The notes: generated by a model from the letters alone, not told the origin. DNA of 64,000 nucleotides from Sinotaia quadrata (GCA_028829895.1 CM054182.1:6367001-6431000); one strand, 5' to 3'; shown: positions 33,205-46,014, numbered from the stretch's first letter. Made by a program: numbers and translations.

Positions 33205-34405
33205 TGTGTGGCTGACTGTAGAGATTTCTGGTTAAAAATATAACTGAGGTGTGTGGCTGTAGAGATTTCTGATTGAAAGTATAACTGAGGTGTGTGGCTG
33301 ACTGTAGAGATTTCTGGTTGAAAGTATAACTGAGGTCTGTGGCTGACTGTAGAGATTTCTGGTTGAAAATATAACTGAGGTGTGTGGCTGACTGTAGAGA
33401 TTTCTGATTGAAAGTATAACTGACGTGTGTGGCTGACTGTAGAGATTTCTGATTGAAAGTATAACTGAGGTGTGTGGCTGACTGTAGAGATTTGATTGAA
33501 AGTATAACTGAGGTGTGTGGCTGACTGTAGAGATTTCTGGTTGAAAATATAACTGAGGTGTGTGGCTGACTGTAGAGATTTCTGATTGAAAGTATAACTG
33601 AGGTGTGTGGCTGACTGTAGAGATTTCTGGTTGAAAATATAACTGAGGTGTGTGGCTGACTGTAGAGATTTCTGATTGAAAGTATAACTGAGGTGTGTGG
33701 CTGATTGTAGAGATTTCTGATTGAAAGTATAACTGACGTGTGTGGCTGACTGTAGAGATTTCTGATTGAAAGTATAACTGAGGTGTGTGGCTGACTGTAA
33801 AGATTTCTGATTGAAAGTATAACTGAGGTGTGTGGCTGACTGTAGAGATTTCTGATTGAAAGTATAACTGAGGTGTGTGGCTGACTGTAGAGATTTCTGA
33901 TTGAAAGTATAACTGAGGTGTGTGGCTGACTGTAGAGATTTCTGATTGAAAGTATAACTGAGGTGTGTGGCTGACTGTAGAGATTTCTGATTGAAAGTAT
34001 AACTGAGGTGTGTGGCTGACTGTAGAGATTTCTGATTGAAAGTATAACTGAGGTGTGTGGCTGACTGTAGAGATTTCTGATTGAAAGTATAACTGAGGTG
34101 TGTGGCTGACTGTAGAGATTTCTGATTGAAAGTATAACTGAGGTGTGTGTGACTGTAGAGATTTCTGATTGAAAGTATAACTGAGGTGTGTGGCTGACTG
34201 TAGAGATTCTGATTGAAAGTATAACTGAGGTGTGTGGCTGACTGTAGAGATTTCTGATTGAAAGTATAACTGAGGTGTGTGTGACTGTAAGAGATTTCTG
34301 ATTGAAAGTATAACTGAGGTGTGTGGCTGACTGTAGAGATTTCTGGTTGAAAGTATAATTGACATGTGTGGCTGACTGTAGAGATTTCTGGTTGAAAGTA
34401 TAACG
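33205..34405. repeat. 45-bp minisatellite, about 26 copies, 1.2 kb
   Basis: The core is TTGAAAGTATAACTGAGGTG followed by GTGGCTGACTGTAGAGATTT. The period is a multiple of three and the unit has no minus-strand stop in at least two phases, giving a 410-codon minus frame (33,232-34,464). That frame passes through several unit-length indels by changing phase, which coding selection would not allow. It is non-coding satellite unless transcripts show otherwise. Confidence 0.93.
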
Positions 34406-34741
34406 ATAAATAAATAAGAAAAGGTGGTAGGTGAGGCCATTAGTAGGGTACTTATGAAAAACATCTAAGTTTCAGAAATACCCCAGTAACGAACTCAAGT
34501 GAGACATCAGGATGTTCACTTCATGAAGAGTCACAAAGAGTATTGTTTTTAAATATTGTGTGTGTTGTGCAAAAGTTGTGTGCGTGATGCGTTTTTGTGT
34601 TTGTTGTGCGAAGGTTTTGTGTGTGCATGTGCGCTGGAGTGTGTCCACGTGCATTGCGGTTTACAACACAACAACATAATTATTCATTTCATTGACAACA
34701 CAAATGACAATTGCTAGAATTTCGACTATGAGTGTAAATAT

Positions 34742-34743
34742 AT

Positions 34744-34798
<55 letters not shown>

Positions 34799-34800
34799 GT
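34742..34800. repeat. (TG)n microsatellite
   Basis: About 50 bases of GT. Confidence 0.95.
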
Positions 34801-34914
34801 GCATGTGTGAACGAGTAATTCTTTGTGCATAATATGAACGTTCACATATATAGGTGAGTTCATTAAGACCTTGTGCAATTAACTGTATGTATGTACACAT
34901 GCATCAAAGTGCCT

Positions 34915-34976
34915 GTCAGCATATAATTCCTTCTAAGTAGTATTTTCGTTGTTTTATAAACTTTGTTCTCCCCCCC

Positions 34977-35026
<50 letters not shown>

Positions 35027-35335
35027 GTGTATGTGTGTGTATGTATGTGTTACTTCTTACTCTACTTTTACAGAAGAAATAACACTCTTTCAAAGAAGTA
35101 TTTCTTCATTGTTTTATAAACTCTCTCTCTCTCTCTCTCTCGTGTGTGTGTGTGTGAGAGAGAGGGAGACACAGAGAGAGACAGAGAGAGAGAGTTCTTA
35201 CTGTACTTTTACAGAGGGAAAAGCATTCCTTTTAAGAATTATTTCTCCATTGTTTTATAAACTTGGTACTCTTTCTCGTGTGTGTGTGTGTGTGTGTCTG
35301 TGTCTGTGTGGTTGTGTGTGGATTATAAAGTACAT
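34915..35335. repeat. About 130-bp unit repeated three times, each carrying a CT or TG microsatellite
   Basis: TTGTTTTATAAACT, preceded by TATTTCTTCAT or a variant, recurs near 34,950, 35,110 and 35,250. It is followed in each by CT, CT/TG or TG runs of different length. TACTTTTACAGA precedes the last two. Confidence 0.8.
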
Positions 35336-35914
35336 TAATGAAAACGATGGCAGTATGCTTTGAAGAACCAAGAGAACTGCAACTGATCTATACAGTAAAC
35401 ATAGAAAATTATAAAAACAATAATAACAGCAATACTAAAATTAAAATAGTGTTGTTGTTGTTTTTTCGAACCTACTCGTTTCCACAACTACGTGCACCGT
35501 ACGCAGGACGGATCAGGCGTGCCCCAGGCCTTTACTTGTAAGTTTGGATATGGCGTAATATATCAATAATTGTCATGCTTGAGGCTGTGACCGACAGACT
35601 GGCTTCAAATCTGTCAGTATTATCTTTGCTTAATATCAAGACTAGAACAGAAAATATTAATCTAGAGTTGTTTTTTTATTTCATTTTATTTCGTGCATTT
35701 TAATAAAAAACCAAAACCACATAGCACAAAAGTAATTTTCCGTGTACGATGTATTTAACTTAATAGCGAATCATTAAATCACTGTATGAAGAATTCGCGC
35801 TGAAAAACGTTATAATGATCTTTAGAGATTACAACAGTAGTGATTAATTAGATTGGTGTTCGGAAAACAAACAACCGTGTGATGGCCAGGTCAGTGTCTG
35901 AAATAAAAAAATAA
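35336..35914. other. Mostly AT-rich unique sequence with a small GC island
   Basis: The island at about 35,475-35,535 ends in TTTACTTGTAAGTTTGG, a consensus splice donor on the plus strand, and has a CAG at 35,505 that could close an intron. A very short exon is conceivable but unsupported by homology. Confidence 0.25.
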
Positions 35915-36298
35915 TATTAATCAGGTCGATGTTCTTAAGGACAAAAGTCATAGTAATCAGTCGATGTTCTTAAGGACAAAAGTCATAGTAATCAGTCGAT
36001 GTTCTTAAGGACAAAAGTCATAGTAATCAGTCGATGTTCTTAAGGACAAAAGTCATAGTAATCAGTCGATGTTCTTAAGGACAAGTCATAGTAATCAGTC
36101 GATGTTCCTAAGGACAAAAGTCATAGTAATCAGGTCGATGTTCTTAAGGACAAAAGTCATAGTAATCAGTCGATGTTCTTAAGGACAAAAGTCATAGTAA
36201 TCAGGTCGATGTTCTTAAGGACAAAAGTCATAGTAATCAGGTCGATGTTCTTAAGGACAAAATTCATAGTAATCAGGTCGATGTTCTTAACTACAAAT
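35915..36298. repeat. 35/36-bp minisatellite, about 11 copies
   Basis: The core is GTTCTTAAGGACAAAAGTCA followed by TAGTAATCAGTCGAT. Two unit lengths (CAGTCG versus CAGGTCG) are interspersed. Confidence 0.95.
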
Positions 36299-36379
36299 CA
36301 TAGTGGTCCGGTCTGTGTTTGAAAACAGCAGTCTGTGTGCTGATAAATATGACGCAAATGTCTTAGTAATCAATAGCAT

Positions 36380-36895
36380 AGTTTTCAGAGGTCCATGGTC
36401 CTGGATTCTGTAACATAGTGTTCAGATATCAATGACTTTGGAACTCAGCAACATAGTATTTCTGTATCAATGACTTCGGGTTCAGCAGCCTAGTGTTTCT
36501 ATGTTAAATGGCTTCGGACTCAGCAGTCTAGTGCTTCTATGTTAATGACTTCAGGTTCAGCAGCCTAGTGTTTCTATGTTAATGACTTCGGGTTCAGCAG
36601 TCTAGTGTTTCTATGTTAATGACTTCGGGTTCAGCAGCCTAGTGTTTCTATGTTAATGACTTCGGGTTCAGCAGCCTAATGTTTCTATGTTAATGACTTC
36701 GGGTTCAACAGCCTAATGTTTCTATGTTAATGACTTCGGGTTCAGCAGTCTAGTGTTTCTATGTTAATGACTTCGGGTTCAACAGCCTAGTGTTTTTATG
36801 TTAATGGCTTCGGACTCAGCACCCTAGTGTTTCTATGTTAATGATTGTGAACTTAGCAGCCTAGTGTTTCTGTGTCAAATAACTCTGGACTCAGC
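36380..36895. repeat. 37-bp minisatellite, about 13 copies
   Basis: The core is TCTATGTTAATGACTTCGGG followed by TTCAGCAGCCTAGTGTT. It is tight in the middle and decays at both edges. Confidence 0.94.
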
Positions 36896-37155
36896 AGCAC
36901 AGTGATCATATGTTTCAAGTCAGTCAGTTATCTAATTGGTCAGCAGATGCCCGATAGACTGACTATATAGCATACTTTACAGTCTACACAATGTCACAAT
37001 GTCCTAATGTTCTGTATGCCTCTTGAAACTGTCTGCTTCCAATTACTCAGCAACCAGCCGCTATGAATAAATTTTATGGAGTAAAGCGGAAATATTTCAG
37101 GTTTTACACTAATTTATTATCGGAAATCTGAGACATTGCGCGTTAACGTAAACTG

Positions 37156-37506
37156 TAATGATGAATTATACATGCATTCTAATTGTAAATTATACATGCA
37201 TTCTAATGGTGAATTATACATGCATTCTAATGGTGAATTATACATGTATTCTAATGGTGAATTATACATGCATTCTAATGGTGAATTATACATGTATTCT
37301 AATGGTGAATTATACATGTATTCTAATGGTGAATTATACATGCATTCTAATGGTGAATTATACATGCATTCTAATGGTGAATTATACATGCATTCTAATG
37401 GTGAATTACACATGTATTCTAATGGTGAATTATACATGTATTCTAATGGTGAATTATACATGCATTCTAATGGTAAATTATACATGCATTCTAATGGTGA
37501 ATTATA
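37156..37506. repeat. 24-bp minisatellite, about 15 copies
   Basis: The core is ATTCTAATGGTGAATTATAC followed by ATGC or ATGT. Frames of 122-139 codons on both strands are eight-residue repeats caused by the period. A heavily decayed tail with CATTATAATGGTGCA-like pieces runs on to about 37,860. Confidence 0.95.
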
Positions 37507-37860
37507 ATCGATCGTTTATTGCAATTGCGCACTGTAGTCAATCGAACATTGCAATGGTGCATTATAGTGCACCTTGAATTATAATAGTGCACATTATCCG
37601 TCATACACTGCAATGATGCATTAGAGTCGAGCAGGTATTATGATGGTGCCAAATATCCACTATACATTATAATTGTGCAGTTTAATCGATCATACCTATA
37701 CTGATTAATTATGTTCAATTTATATTGCAACGGTGCGTTATATTCATCATACATTATAATGGTACACGTAGTCATAACTGCCATACATAGTGTACTGCAG
37801 CATACTCCAAATTCATTGTAATGAGGGAAAATAGTCAGGTATGCATTGCAGTGGTGCAGT

Positions 37861-38604
37861 AAACACAGTCCTACGTCACTACAAGTGGCGTTTGACTGCT
37901 AGCAACAACCAATTCAATAAAAGACAGTCGGAACCTAGCTACATAAACCAAGGTCTTATGACACAATGTCTATCTTTCGTGCTGATTGGTCGGCGGTTCA
38001 AGTGTAATCGGAGTACTTTCAAAAAGAGTGGTGCCATGAGCTACTGCCTGTTCCTGAAAGTTACTCTTGTATGAAGACTTTGCCTTTCTAGCTCACTGAC
38101 TCGCCCGTCAGACCGGGCTGTTCTACTGCTCCGTGAACACTGCGATCATGAGTTTGACCATGATCACTAATGACGAGTTTACACTAGCGAATGAATTTTG
38201 TTTTTAACTTGGCCTTCTTTATCTTTATATGCCGACCACGGTTTTATACTGTGGATGGTGCAAAGTGTCATATCCGGAAATGAACATATCCAAAGCAGTA
38301 AGAAACGGTAACTCCAGCGGATTTACGTGAATTTCATGGACAACAGATTCCCATTTTGTACAGCTGATTTGTGCCATATGCTGACCAGCTCACATTGATC
38401 ACAAAGAAAATCAAGTTTTTCAACATAAATATGAATCTTCGTAAACAAATAAGTCTTGAATAGTTATTCAATCATGCATGCAAAAAATGAAAGACTGAAA
38501 GTACTTTATACATGTATATAAAGTCAAACGACTAAGCGACGATTTAAAATAATACCCCTTGTGTGTCAGACTACGAGTAATTTCCCTTGCTAGGTAGGTT
38601 CCAC
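37861..38604. other. Unique sequence, no gene recognised
   Basis: AT-rich single-copy DNA. A 77-codon frame at 37,841-38,074 has no recognisable feature. Confidence 0.45.
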
Positions 38605-38695
38605 GGTATTTTCAGTACAGTTATAACACATTATGAATAGTATGGTTTTAGTACAGTTCCAACACCTTGTGAATAGTATGTTTTTAACTCCCTTT
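38605..38695. repeat. About 42-bp duplication
   Basis: TTTTCAGTACAGTTATAACA and TTTTAGTACAGTTCCAACA are each followed by GTGAATAGTATG or a near match. Confidence 0.85.
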
Positions 38696-38826
38696 TGAAA
38701 AATATCGTATAGATAAAAATCGCCATTGCTAAATTACTCAGCCTCTCAAAGATTTAGAACTGGGTGTGAGAACAACACTAAAAGAAGCGTTTATTGAGCA
38801 AAAGACAACATTCTGCCAAAGTGTAA

Positions 38827-39105
38827 CTGCCAAAGTTACTCGCAAACAGCGGAAGAGGAAGTTCATTACGGATCAGTTTCTCTGGCACAAGAAGCCGCAC
38901 AGTGAAGGAGGAGATAAAGAAAAGTAATTCCAAACACCAACAACAAAAGGAAAGAAGAAAGAAAGAAAGAAATACAGTGTCAGAAGGAACGAAGAAAAAC
39001 GTAAAAGACTGTTTAAAAGGCGTGTTGTTGAAATCAGAATCTAAAACCAAGCATTTCCCAGAAGAGCTGGCTTCCTCAGCAAAGACGTCTTACGAAGCAA
39101 GCACT
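38827..39105 (+). other. Unrecognised lysine/serine-rich open frame
   Basis: Open from 38,827 to a stop at 39,105-39,107. The product is Lys/Glu/Ser-rich with a KERRKKERN stretch. There is no ATG near the start and no clear splice acceptor, and part follows from a purine-rich tract. It is more likely chance than exon. Confidence 0.12.
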
Positions 39106-39261
39106 TAAATTCACGTTATTCTTCATCGTCTTACGACATCACTGCTTCAGTATTTTTCTCAAAGATGTATGTTTGATCATAGAAATGGGATTTGTTAACA
39201 ATTTCTCTGCTGATGGCTGTTGTTTGTTACTCACATTTTTCGTTACATCCCTGTGAATATT

Positions 39262-39740
39262 ACTGGCATATCGTAATGGCATATGTATAAATGGACTATT
39301 GGCATATCGTAATGGCAAATGTATAAATGGACTATTGGCATATCGTAATGGCAAATGTATAAATGGACTATTGGCATATCGTAATGGCAAATGGATAAAT
39401 GGACTATTGGCATATCGTAATGGCAAATGGATAAATGGACTATTGGCATATCGTAATGGCAAATGGATAAATGGACTATTGGCATATCGTAATGGCAAAT
39501 GGGTAAATGGACTATTGGCATATCGTAATGGCAAATGGATAAATGGACTATTGGCATATCGTTATGGCAAATGGATAAATGGACTATTGACATATGGTAA
39601 TGGCAAATGGATAAATGGACTATTGGCATATCGTAATGGCAAATGGATAAATGGACTATTGGCATATGGTAATGGCAAATTGATAAATGGACTATTGGCA
39701 TATCGTAATGGCAAATGGATAAATGGACTATTGGCATTTG
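39262..39740. repeat. 36-bp minisatellite, about 13 copies
   Basis: The core is GGCATATCGTAATGGCAAAT followed by GGATAAATGGACTATT. Both strands are open for 131-164 codons as twelve-residue repeats (for example AYRNGKWINGLL), an effect of the 36-bp period. Confidence 0.96.
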
Positions 39741-39837
39741 TAGTTTTGTAGTTTAATGTTAAGAATCGGGCCATCTAACGATGAAATAATGTTCCAACTG
39801 ACTTTTGTTCCCTTCATTTCCGTGTATAGAAGAGAGC

Positions 39838-40735
39838 GTTATAACTGAAGAGAAGACAGCATTATAAAAGAGAAGACAGCATTATAACAAGAGAAGACAG
39901 CATTATAACAAGAGATGACAGCATTATAACAAGAGAAGACAGCATTATAACAAACGTTATAACAAGAGAAGACAGCATTATAACAAGAGAAGACAGCGTT
40001 ATAACAAGAGAAGACAGCATTATAACTGAAGAGAAGGTAATATTATAAGTGAAGAGAAGACAGCATTATAACAAGAGAAGACAGCATTATAACAAGAGAA
40101 GACAGCATTATAACAAGAGAAGACAGCGTTATAACAAGAGAAGACAGCATTATAATTGAAGAGAAGACAGCATTATAATTGAAGAGAAGACAGCATTATA
40201 ACTGAAGAGAAGGTAATATTATAAGTGAAGAGAAGACAGCATTATAACAAGAGAAGACAGCATTATAATTGAAGAGAAGACAGCATTATAACTGAAGAGA
40301 AGGTAATATTATAAGTGAAGAGAAGACAGCATTATAACTGAATAAAATAAACGACAGCATTATAACTGAAGAATAAACGGCAAAATGAAAAATGAAAGCG
40401 TTATAAATAAAGAATATACCGCATTGTAACTGAAAAATAAACAGCATTATAACCGACGAATGAACTGCATTATAATTGAAGCATCATAACTGAAGAATAA
40501 GCAGCATCACAATTGAAGAATAAACAGGATTATAACTGAAAATTAAACAGCATTATAACTGAAAAATAATAACTGAAACATAAACAGTATTATAACTGAA
40601 AAATAAAAAATAACATCATAACTGAAGGATAAACAGCATTATAACTGAAAAATAAACAGTACCATAACTGAAAAATAAACAGCATTATAAATGAAAAATA
40701 AACAGCATTATAACTGAAGAAAGTAAGCATTGCAA
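39838..40735. repeat. About 23-bp minisatellite, roughly 38 copies, 0.9 kb
   Basis: The core is GAGAAGACAGCATTATAAC with AAGA or TGAA joins. From 40,020 to 40,340 a longer compound unit including GAAGGTAATATTATAAGTGA repeats. The right part (40,340-40,735) decays to AAACAGCATTATAACTGAA. Confidence 0.93.
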
Positions 40736-42627
40736 CAGAAGATAATTCACATACCGAGATATTCTTTACAAAATGTAAGAGAAAGTCGGTTTATTTGTCC
40801 GACTGGTTTAACATTTTTAAAGTTCACACACACACACACACATCGTTTGTCTTTGTGTTAATAATCATATTATGGGAACTAATTTTATATGTTACAAAGG
40901 TTTTCAATGCTATGATCAAGAAGCAGTGATGGATAAAACCGAAGACCCCTTTACATCCAATTTTTACTCTGCGCACCAAAAGCAATCACATCTCAAACAG
41001 TTAAGCGAAAAGGGAGACAAAACATGTATGCAGTACTCATGTTCCTTTAATTAGCTCAACAAGTAATCCTCTCCCAAAAGGCAAACTCGCGTGCTGAACA
41101 ACACTCTCGGTCGGCGGTAGACGCTGTTACAGTGTTAGCCAGAAAAAATTGTAATCAATGACCCGCAGAGCTGAACGAGAGAAATATAAATACTAGAAAC
41201 AGATTCATTTATATTCGGAAACTTTATAGCAAGATGTATATGGACTCCCAGCTTTGTCTTTAAGCCAGCCGTGAAACACAGCTATGGATCTCAAATGGGG
41301 CTTATGGTGTGTTGTACTGATTTGGTGTGTCAAATTGATTTCAACCTTCTTTGTAATTTTGTATAGGTTCTGCTTAATATTCAACAAAGAAGTCGTAGAT
41401 TCTGCTTAACAAATTAGTCGTAAACTACCTTTTTACCTTTAAACTAACTTTCACTTTAATGCAGAGAGTTAGTGATTCAATAACTCCTTGGCTTCACGAA
41501 GCCGTCTTAGATTGTGTTTAAGGAAGGGGTCCTAGATATCTTTTAATAAAATGGTCTTCTTCTGTTGAACGGAGTGGCTTTGTCTGTTTCATGAAACAGC
41601 CATAGCTTCTGTGAATGAAGTGCTTTCATGTTCTATTGATTAAAATAGTCCTAGATTCTTTTCAACGACGTTGTCCCTGGTTGTTTATGGGTCCTTGGTT
41701 GCTGAATTTGATTTTATCTCCTCGTGCCATGGCTCCACGTAAAATAGAATGTACTTTACGTACTTTACGTACCTAAACAAGGCGATGGTGCAGTGTAGCC
41801 ATATGTAGGGTGAGCGGGGGTGAGAATAAAAAGAGAACTTTTTATTCAGACCAGGAATATCGTCAAAAGAGCTGTTTTAGTTTCCTTTCTTGACAAATGA
41901 CAAATACTGGTCAATCGTCGGCCAGTGAAAAAAGTAAGAAACATTCTTTATTCACTGACTTTGATACATTGTTCTTTATTCTCTGACTTTGGCACCCTAT
42001 TCGTTCTGTATTAATTAACTCTGGAATTAAAATTTTAATGACCACTATGAGGAAGATGCATTCATATATCTCATTCCTCCCCCCCCCCCCAACTACTACC
42101 AATCAAATGTTACCTTTTGTCACTGAAAATTTCTAGTCGAAGCTTATACGGTTTTGTAGGTAGTTGTTTTAATAATATTTTACACGAATATGTATACATT
42201 AAAAAAATTAATCAATTAATAAAATGTACCATGCATTTATTTTTTATTTACAAAACGTATAAAAACACGCTAAAAAGACCCAGTCTGCTCGACATCATTA
42301 AAATGTGCCTTTATAAATTAAACAATCCTAAAAGCACTAAACATTTATTTGGACTTTTCACTGTTTTCCTTACCAAAGAAATTATTGATATTTACTTTTA
42401 CCATAGCACTCTCGTCAGAGCTCCAAAACACTCCAAAAGGCTCCAAAACCAATTTCCTAACTTTTGTGTCATCAGTCAAGCTGAGTACAGCCGATCACAA
42501 GTCGGCTAAAGCAGTAAAAGAGGATTTTAAAAATCATTATTGATTTTCTGTAGACATCTACATGTTTGGTGAAACTTTTGCGCCCATTTTTTTTCGCCCC
42601 GGCAAGTTTTAACAATTAATAATGTAT
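40736..42627. other. Mostly unique sequence, no gene recognised
   Basis: Includes a short CA run (about 40,827), TTTACGTAC repeated three times at 41,752-41,778 and a poly-C run at 42,079-42,090. Frames of 60-130 codons here are AT-rich, unspliced and featureless. Confidence 0.45.
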
Positions 42628-42630
42628 CAC

Positions 42631-42685
<55 letters not shown>

Positions 42686-43105
42686 AAAAGGGAGGTGGGG
42701 AGAGGAAGAGAGGATAGACTGAGTGGAGGGAGTTGAAGGGGGACAACAAAATAGAAAGAGAGGATGAGTTAAACAGGAGAGAAAAGGAAGGAAGGATAAA
42801 TAAAGAGAGAGAGATGGAGAAGGGCGGGTGGGCAGAAAGAAGAAGACACCAACAAAATAGGGAAGAGAAGATAGAGAGAGGGTGCGAAGGAGAGGGAGAC
42901 GTGGAAGGAGAGAGAAAGAGTAAGATATGGAGAGGAGAGAAGACAGATAAAGAGAGAGCGGATGGGAAGAAAAAAAGAATATGAAAGAGAGAGAAGAATG
43001 ACGGAAATAAAAGAAAGGGAAGGGAAAAGAGAGAAGAAGGGGAAATGGAGAGGGGAGGGGTAAAAGGAAGAGAAATAAAGAGACGAGTGGGAGAGAGAGA
43101 TCAAC
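42628..43105. repeat. Polypurine (GA-rich) tract, about 470 bp
   Basis: The plus strand is almost only A and G from an initial (GA)n through GGAAGAGA-type sequence. The minus strand is correspondingly pyrimidine-rich and yields a 236-codon Ser/Leu/Phe frame that is an artefact. It can form triplex (H-DNA). Confidence 0.93.
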
Positions 43106-44089
43106 AAAAAAATCTCCAATGAAGTTAATATTAATTGGCAATTGCAAAATGCTGTCTGCATTTGATACATTTTGTTTAAATGTAATAATTATAACCCACA
43201 TATGCATGACATATGTTATTCTAATTGTAACATACATGCCTGTGGTTTAAACCATTTTTAATTTTCAATTTTAATTTTAAAAATATGAAGTGAGGTCAAT
43301 TGTAATATGACACCTATTGTCTGTTGTCACTCTCTATGTATGGATCAGTGAACTATAGGTTCTTCACTCATGGAAATAATTGCTTTGTTTCAGAGCGGGT
43401 TTTGGGTTTTGGAATTTCTCATTGGAATTTGTTTGGAATTCCACACTGGTGTTTCAGTGAGCATTTCAGTTGATGCCAAGTTCTATGGCTATTGAGCTAA
43501 GGACCTAACACCTAGGTGCATTATTCATGCGAGACGAGTTTTATGAAGTTCAAGGTCGGTCAAAATATTCAACAATGGACTGTTGATATGAGTGTTGCTG
43601 AGGGACCCCTCCACCAACTAATGATACAGATAAGTGGGTGTCTGACAAACTCTGAGATTGGAAATTCATGTTACAATCCGATCCGAGTAAAACATTCAAA
43701 GACAGAATAGGTAGTTCGAATGACTTTCATATTTACATGCATTGATTTATGGATTCACTATTTTGTTAAATATTAAATTTTTATAATTTTGTTATCCAAA
43801 TAATGGGGAGTTATTAGTGAGAGGGAGAGCAAGGGAGAATTTGGCTGGGGGCAATGTCAAAACGAATGATTTGTATGCATAATTAGTTGTTATTAGGATA
43901 ATTTGTCCAATTCATGCACTATAAACACAGAATCATCTATCACTAGAATTAATATCTATACCGAAAGAATTAATTTGAGGAGACTGAAGGGTGAGTCTGG
44001 CAACCAGCCTGTCATCAGGATTGGTGTTAACGTTAAATTAACAATCTTTAAATTCTCATGCTGAGATAGGGTCTTTAAACAAAAGCTGG
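43106..44089. other. Unique sequence, no gene recognised
   Basis: A 64-codon frame at 43,516-43,710 has no features. The last 100 bases may be a diverged 5' extension of element copy C. Confidence 0.4.
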
Positions 44090-44645
44090 AATGCAAAAGG
44101 TAGAGATCAAAACTTACCTGATGAAGAAAGTTCTCTATTCTAATCCCATTGATTTTGAATGTAACTCAAGTCCAGTAATGAAAGGGCGATCATTAGCTTC
44201 ATGGTGTGCTAACTGATTGATTGAGAGAGAATGGGAAATCTTTTGTGTACTTCGCTAGATTGAGAGAGAATGGGAAATTTTTTGTGTACTTCGCTATTGA
44301 TATATTATTCTTGTTAATTTTCTGTAACGATGTATTATGTGAAAAGACTATCATTTCTACAAGTGTGAATTATGATACTTCTGTGTAATATGTTAAACAC
44401 ATGACATAGCTTCTAGTAGAAACACGTTTGTAATTGATTATGCTGTACATGGATATTAGGCTAATCCATACTGTTACAGGAATTGTAAGTTGAGAATGAT
44501 TGAAAGAAAACATGGAGTATAAAGATAGTGGATTTGGAACTTAGTGCTGTTCCCTGATTATGTTTTCAGGAAAGAAGCAAGCCTTTCATCTTCCTCAAGG
44601 TTTTTTGCACGCTTGTGGTGGATTAGAGAAGTATCCATCATAGCA
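44090..44645 (+). mobile_element. Interspersed element copy C, partial
   Basis: Aligns with copy A from about 1,110 to 1,640 and copy D from about 54,150 to 54,650: shared AACTGATTGATTGAGAGAGA, GTGAATTATGAT, CTGTTACAGGAA and TGTTCCCTGATTAT. The 5' end is unclear and the 3' end is lost after GAGAAGTATCCA. A private duplication of about 40 bp lies at 44,218-44,297. Confidence 0.75.
44218..44297. repeat. About 40-bp tandem duplication inside element copy C
   Basis: GATTGAGAGAGAATGGGAAA through TGTGTACTTCGCTA occurs twice in a row. The segment is single in copies A and D. Confidence 0.93.
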
Positions 44646-44658
44646 GGCAGGAGTTGTG

Positions 44659-44845
44659 TTGAGTATGTAGAGCTGTAAAGTACTTTGAAACAGGGGGCAA
44701 AAAGTTTTAGGAGTATCTAGAGCACTTCGAAATAGGGGCAAAAATTTTATGAATATTTAAAGATGTGAAATTCTTTGAAATAGGTGTAAAAGTTTTATAA
44801 GTATGTAGAGACACAACGAACTTTGGAACTTGGGGGTGGGGTGGG
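44659..44845. repeat. About 57-bp tandem repeat, 3 diverged copies
   Basis: AGTATGTAGAG, ACTTTGAAA(C/T)AGG and AAAAGTTTTA recur in order. Confidence 0.82.
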
Positions 44846-46014
44846 GTGGGGGGAATATTTCAAAGAAAGACTTTTCCAGAACTGCCTGCGTAAGCAAATA
44901 TCTATTTTGTTTGATGTTTTCCTTGCGAGCGTGTCTGAGAGGCTATGTAGAATTATTTAAGGAAACAATTAGCTACAGTTTAAAGCCACTGCAAACTCTG
45001 CTCGACTAGGCCCTGTTTGCCGCTGATCCAGAATGGGTATCGACTCGGCAGGTAAAACGTTTACTTTAAATTTGAAAGTGTTCAGGGCAAGCTGAGAAAA
45101 TTGGCTGACCGAATTACCGTCGGGTGAGGTTTCTTTTCCATAAGCAGATTTCAGTTGCTGTTAAGCCTTCATGTGGAGTTCACGATGGCTTTAATTACTG
45201 AGATTTTTTTTTAAAATTTTTTTTTACTTATTGTCGAATGGAGAACTTAAGGTATTGCGCGCGCAACTATATCCATAAAGGGAGAGAATAATGTAGTAAT
45301 TTTACTGAACCTAATGAATAAATGAGCTCGAATTGAGGAGATAGAAAAAGTATGCCTGGTTTATAAAGCAGGCTCATTTATTTTTTAATTTGCAAGAACT
45401 GTTATTAATAGGCATAGTTTGAAAGTGTAAACTGTAGCATGCCATAAACCATTCTTTTCTCAAATAAATGCCACTTTAGATCCCCTTCCTTGTTTACGAA
45501 TGATTGGATCGGGGTGGGTGGGTGAGGGGTTCACTCGATGGAATAACGATCAGACTAAAAGCACTAGCAGACTTACAAACAGTGAAATGGATGCATAGAG
45601 AGATGAACGACTGAATGGAGAAATGAACAAAATAGAAACTAATTATTGCACTTCATTGGCCTCAGACATAAATATGTGTGTCAGTGTTACTTCAACGTTC
45701 CAGTGTTCTATACTTTTCTGTCTTTCGTTTCATACTGGTCCTTCTCAATTCAGCTTTTCTCTCTTTCGTTTCATACTGGACCTTCTCAACACAGCTTACC
45801 ATCGCAAAAATGATCCAAACTGGACAACCTCCTTCCAACCATCCCTTATCCTCACCTCAGTTTCCATCTGTCAATGACTCCTGTAACCGACTTTTTAACA
45901 TCGAATACTTCCTTGTGAGGTATAAGGAAACGAGAAGACGTTGTTGATATTTTAACTGCAACAAATGAGCATAATGTACTTCTTGGCATTCTCCATACTT
46001 GCTAATACTGCTGT
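44846..46014. other. Unique sequence with one 43-bp duplication, no gene recognised
   Basis: TCTTTCGTTTCATACTGG(T/A)C occurs at about 45,721 and 45,764. The associated 84- and 89-codon frames run through it and look fortuitous. Confidence 0.45.

Noticed and set aside
39139..39774. 131-164-codon frames on both strands at the 36-bp array
   Set aside because: Period artefact; the flanking unique sequence adds no motif or splice context.
42117..42509. 130-codon plus-strand frame in unique AT-rich DNA
   Set aside because: Starts without an ATG, Lys/Tyr/Phe-rich as expected of AT-rich sequence, with no domain, signal or splice pattern.
42527..43237. 236-codon Ser/Leu/Phe-rich minus-strand frame
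   Set aside because: It is the pyrimidine strand of a polypurine tract, where stop codons (which need A/G after T) are rare.
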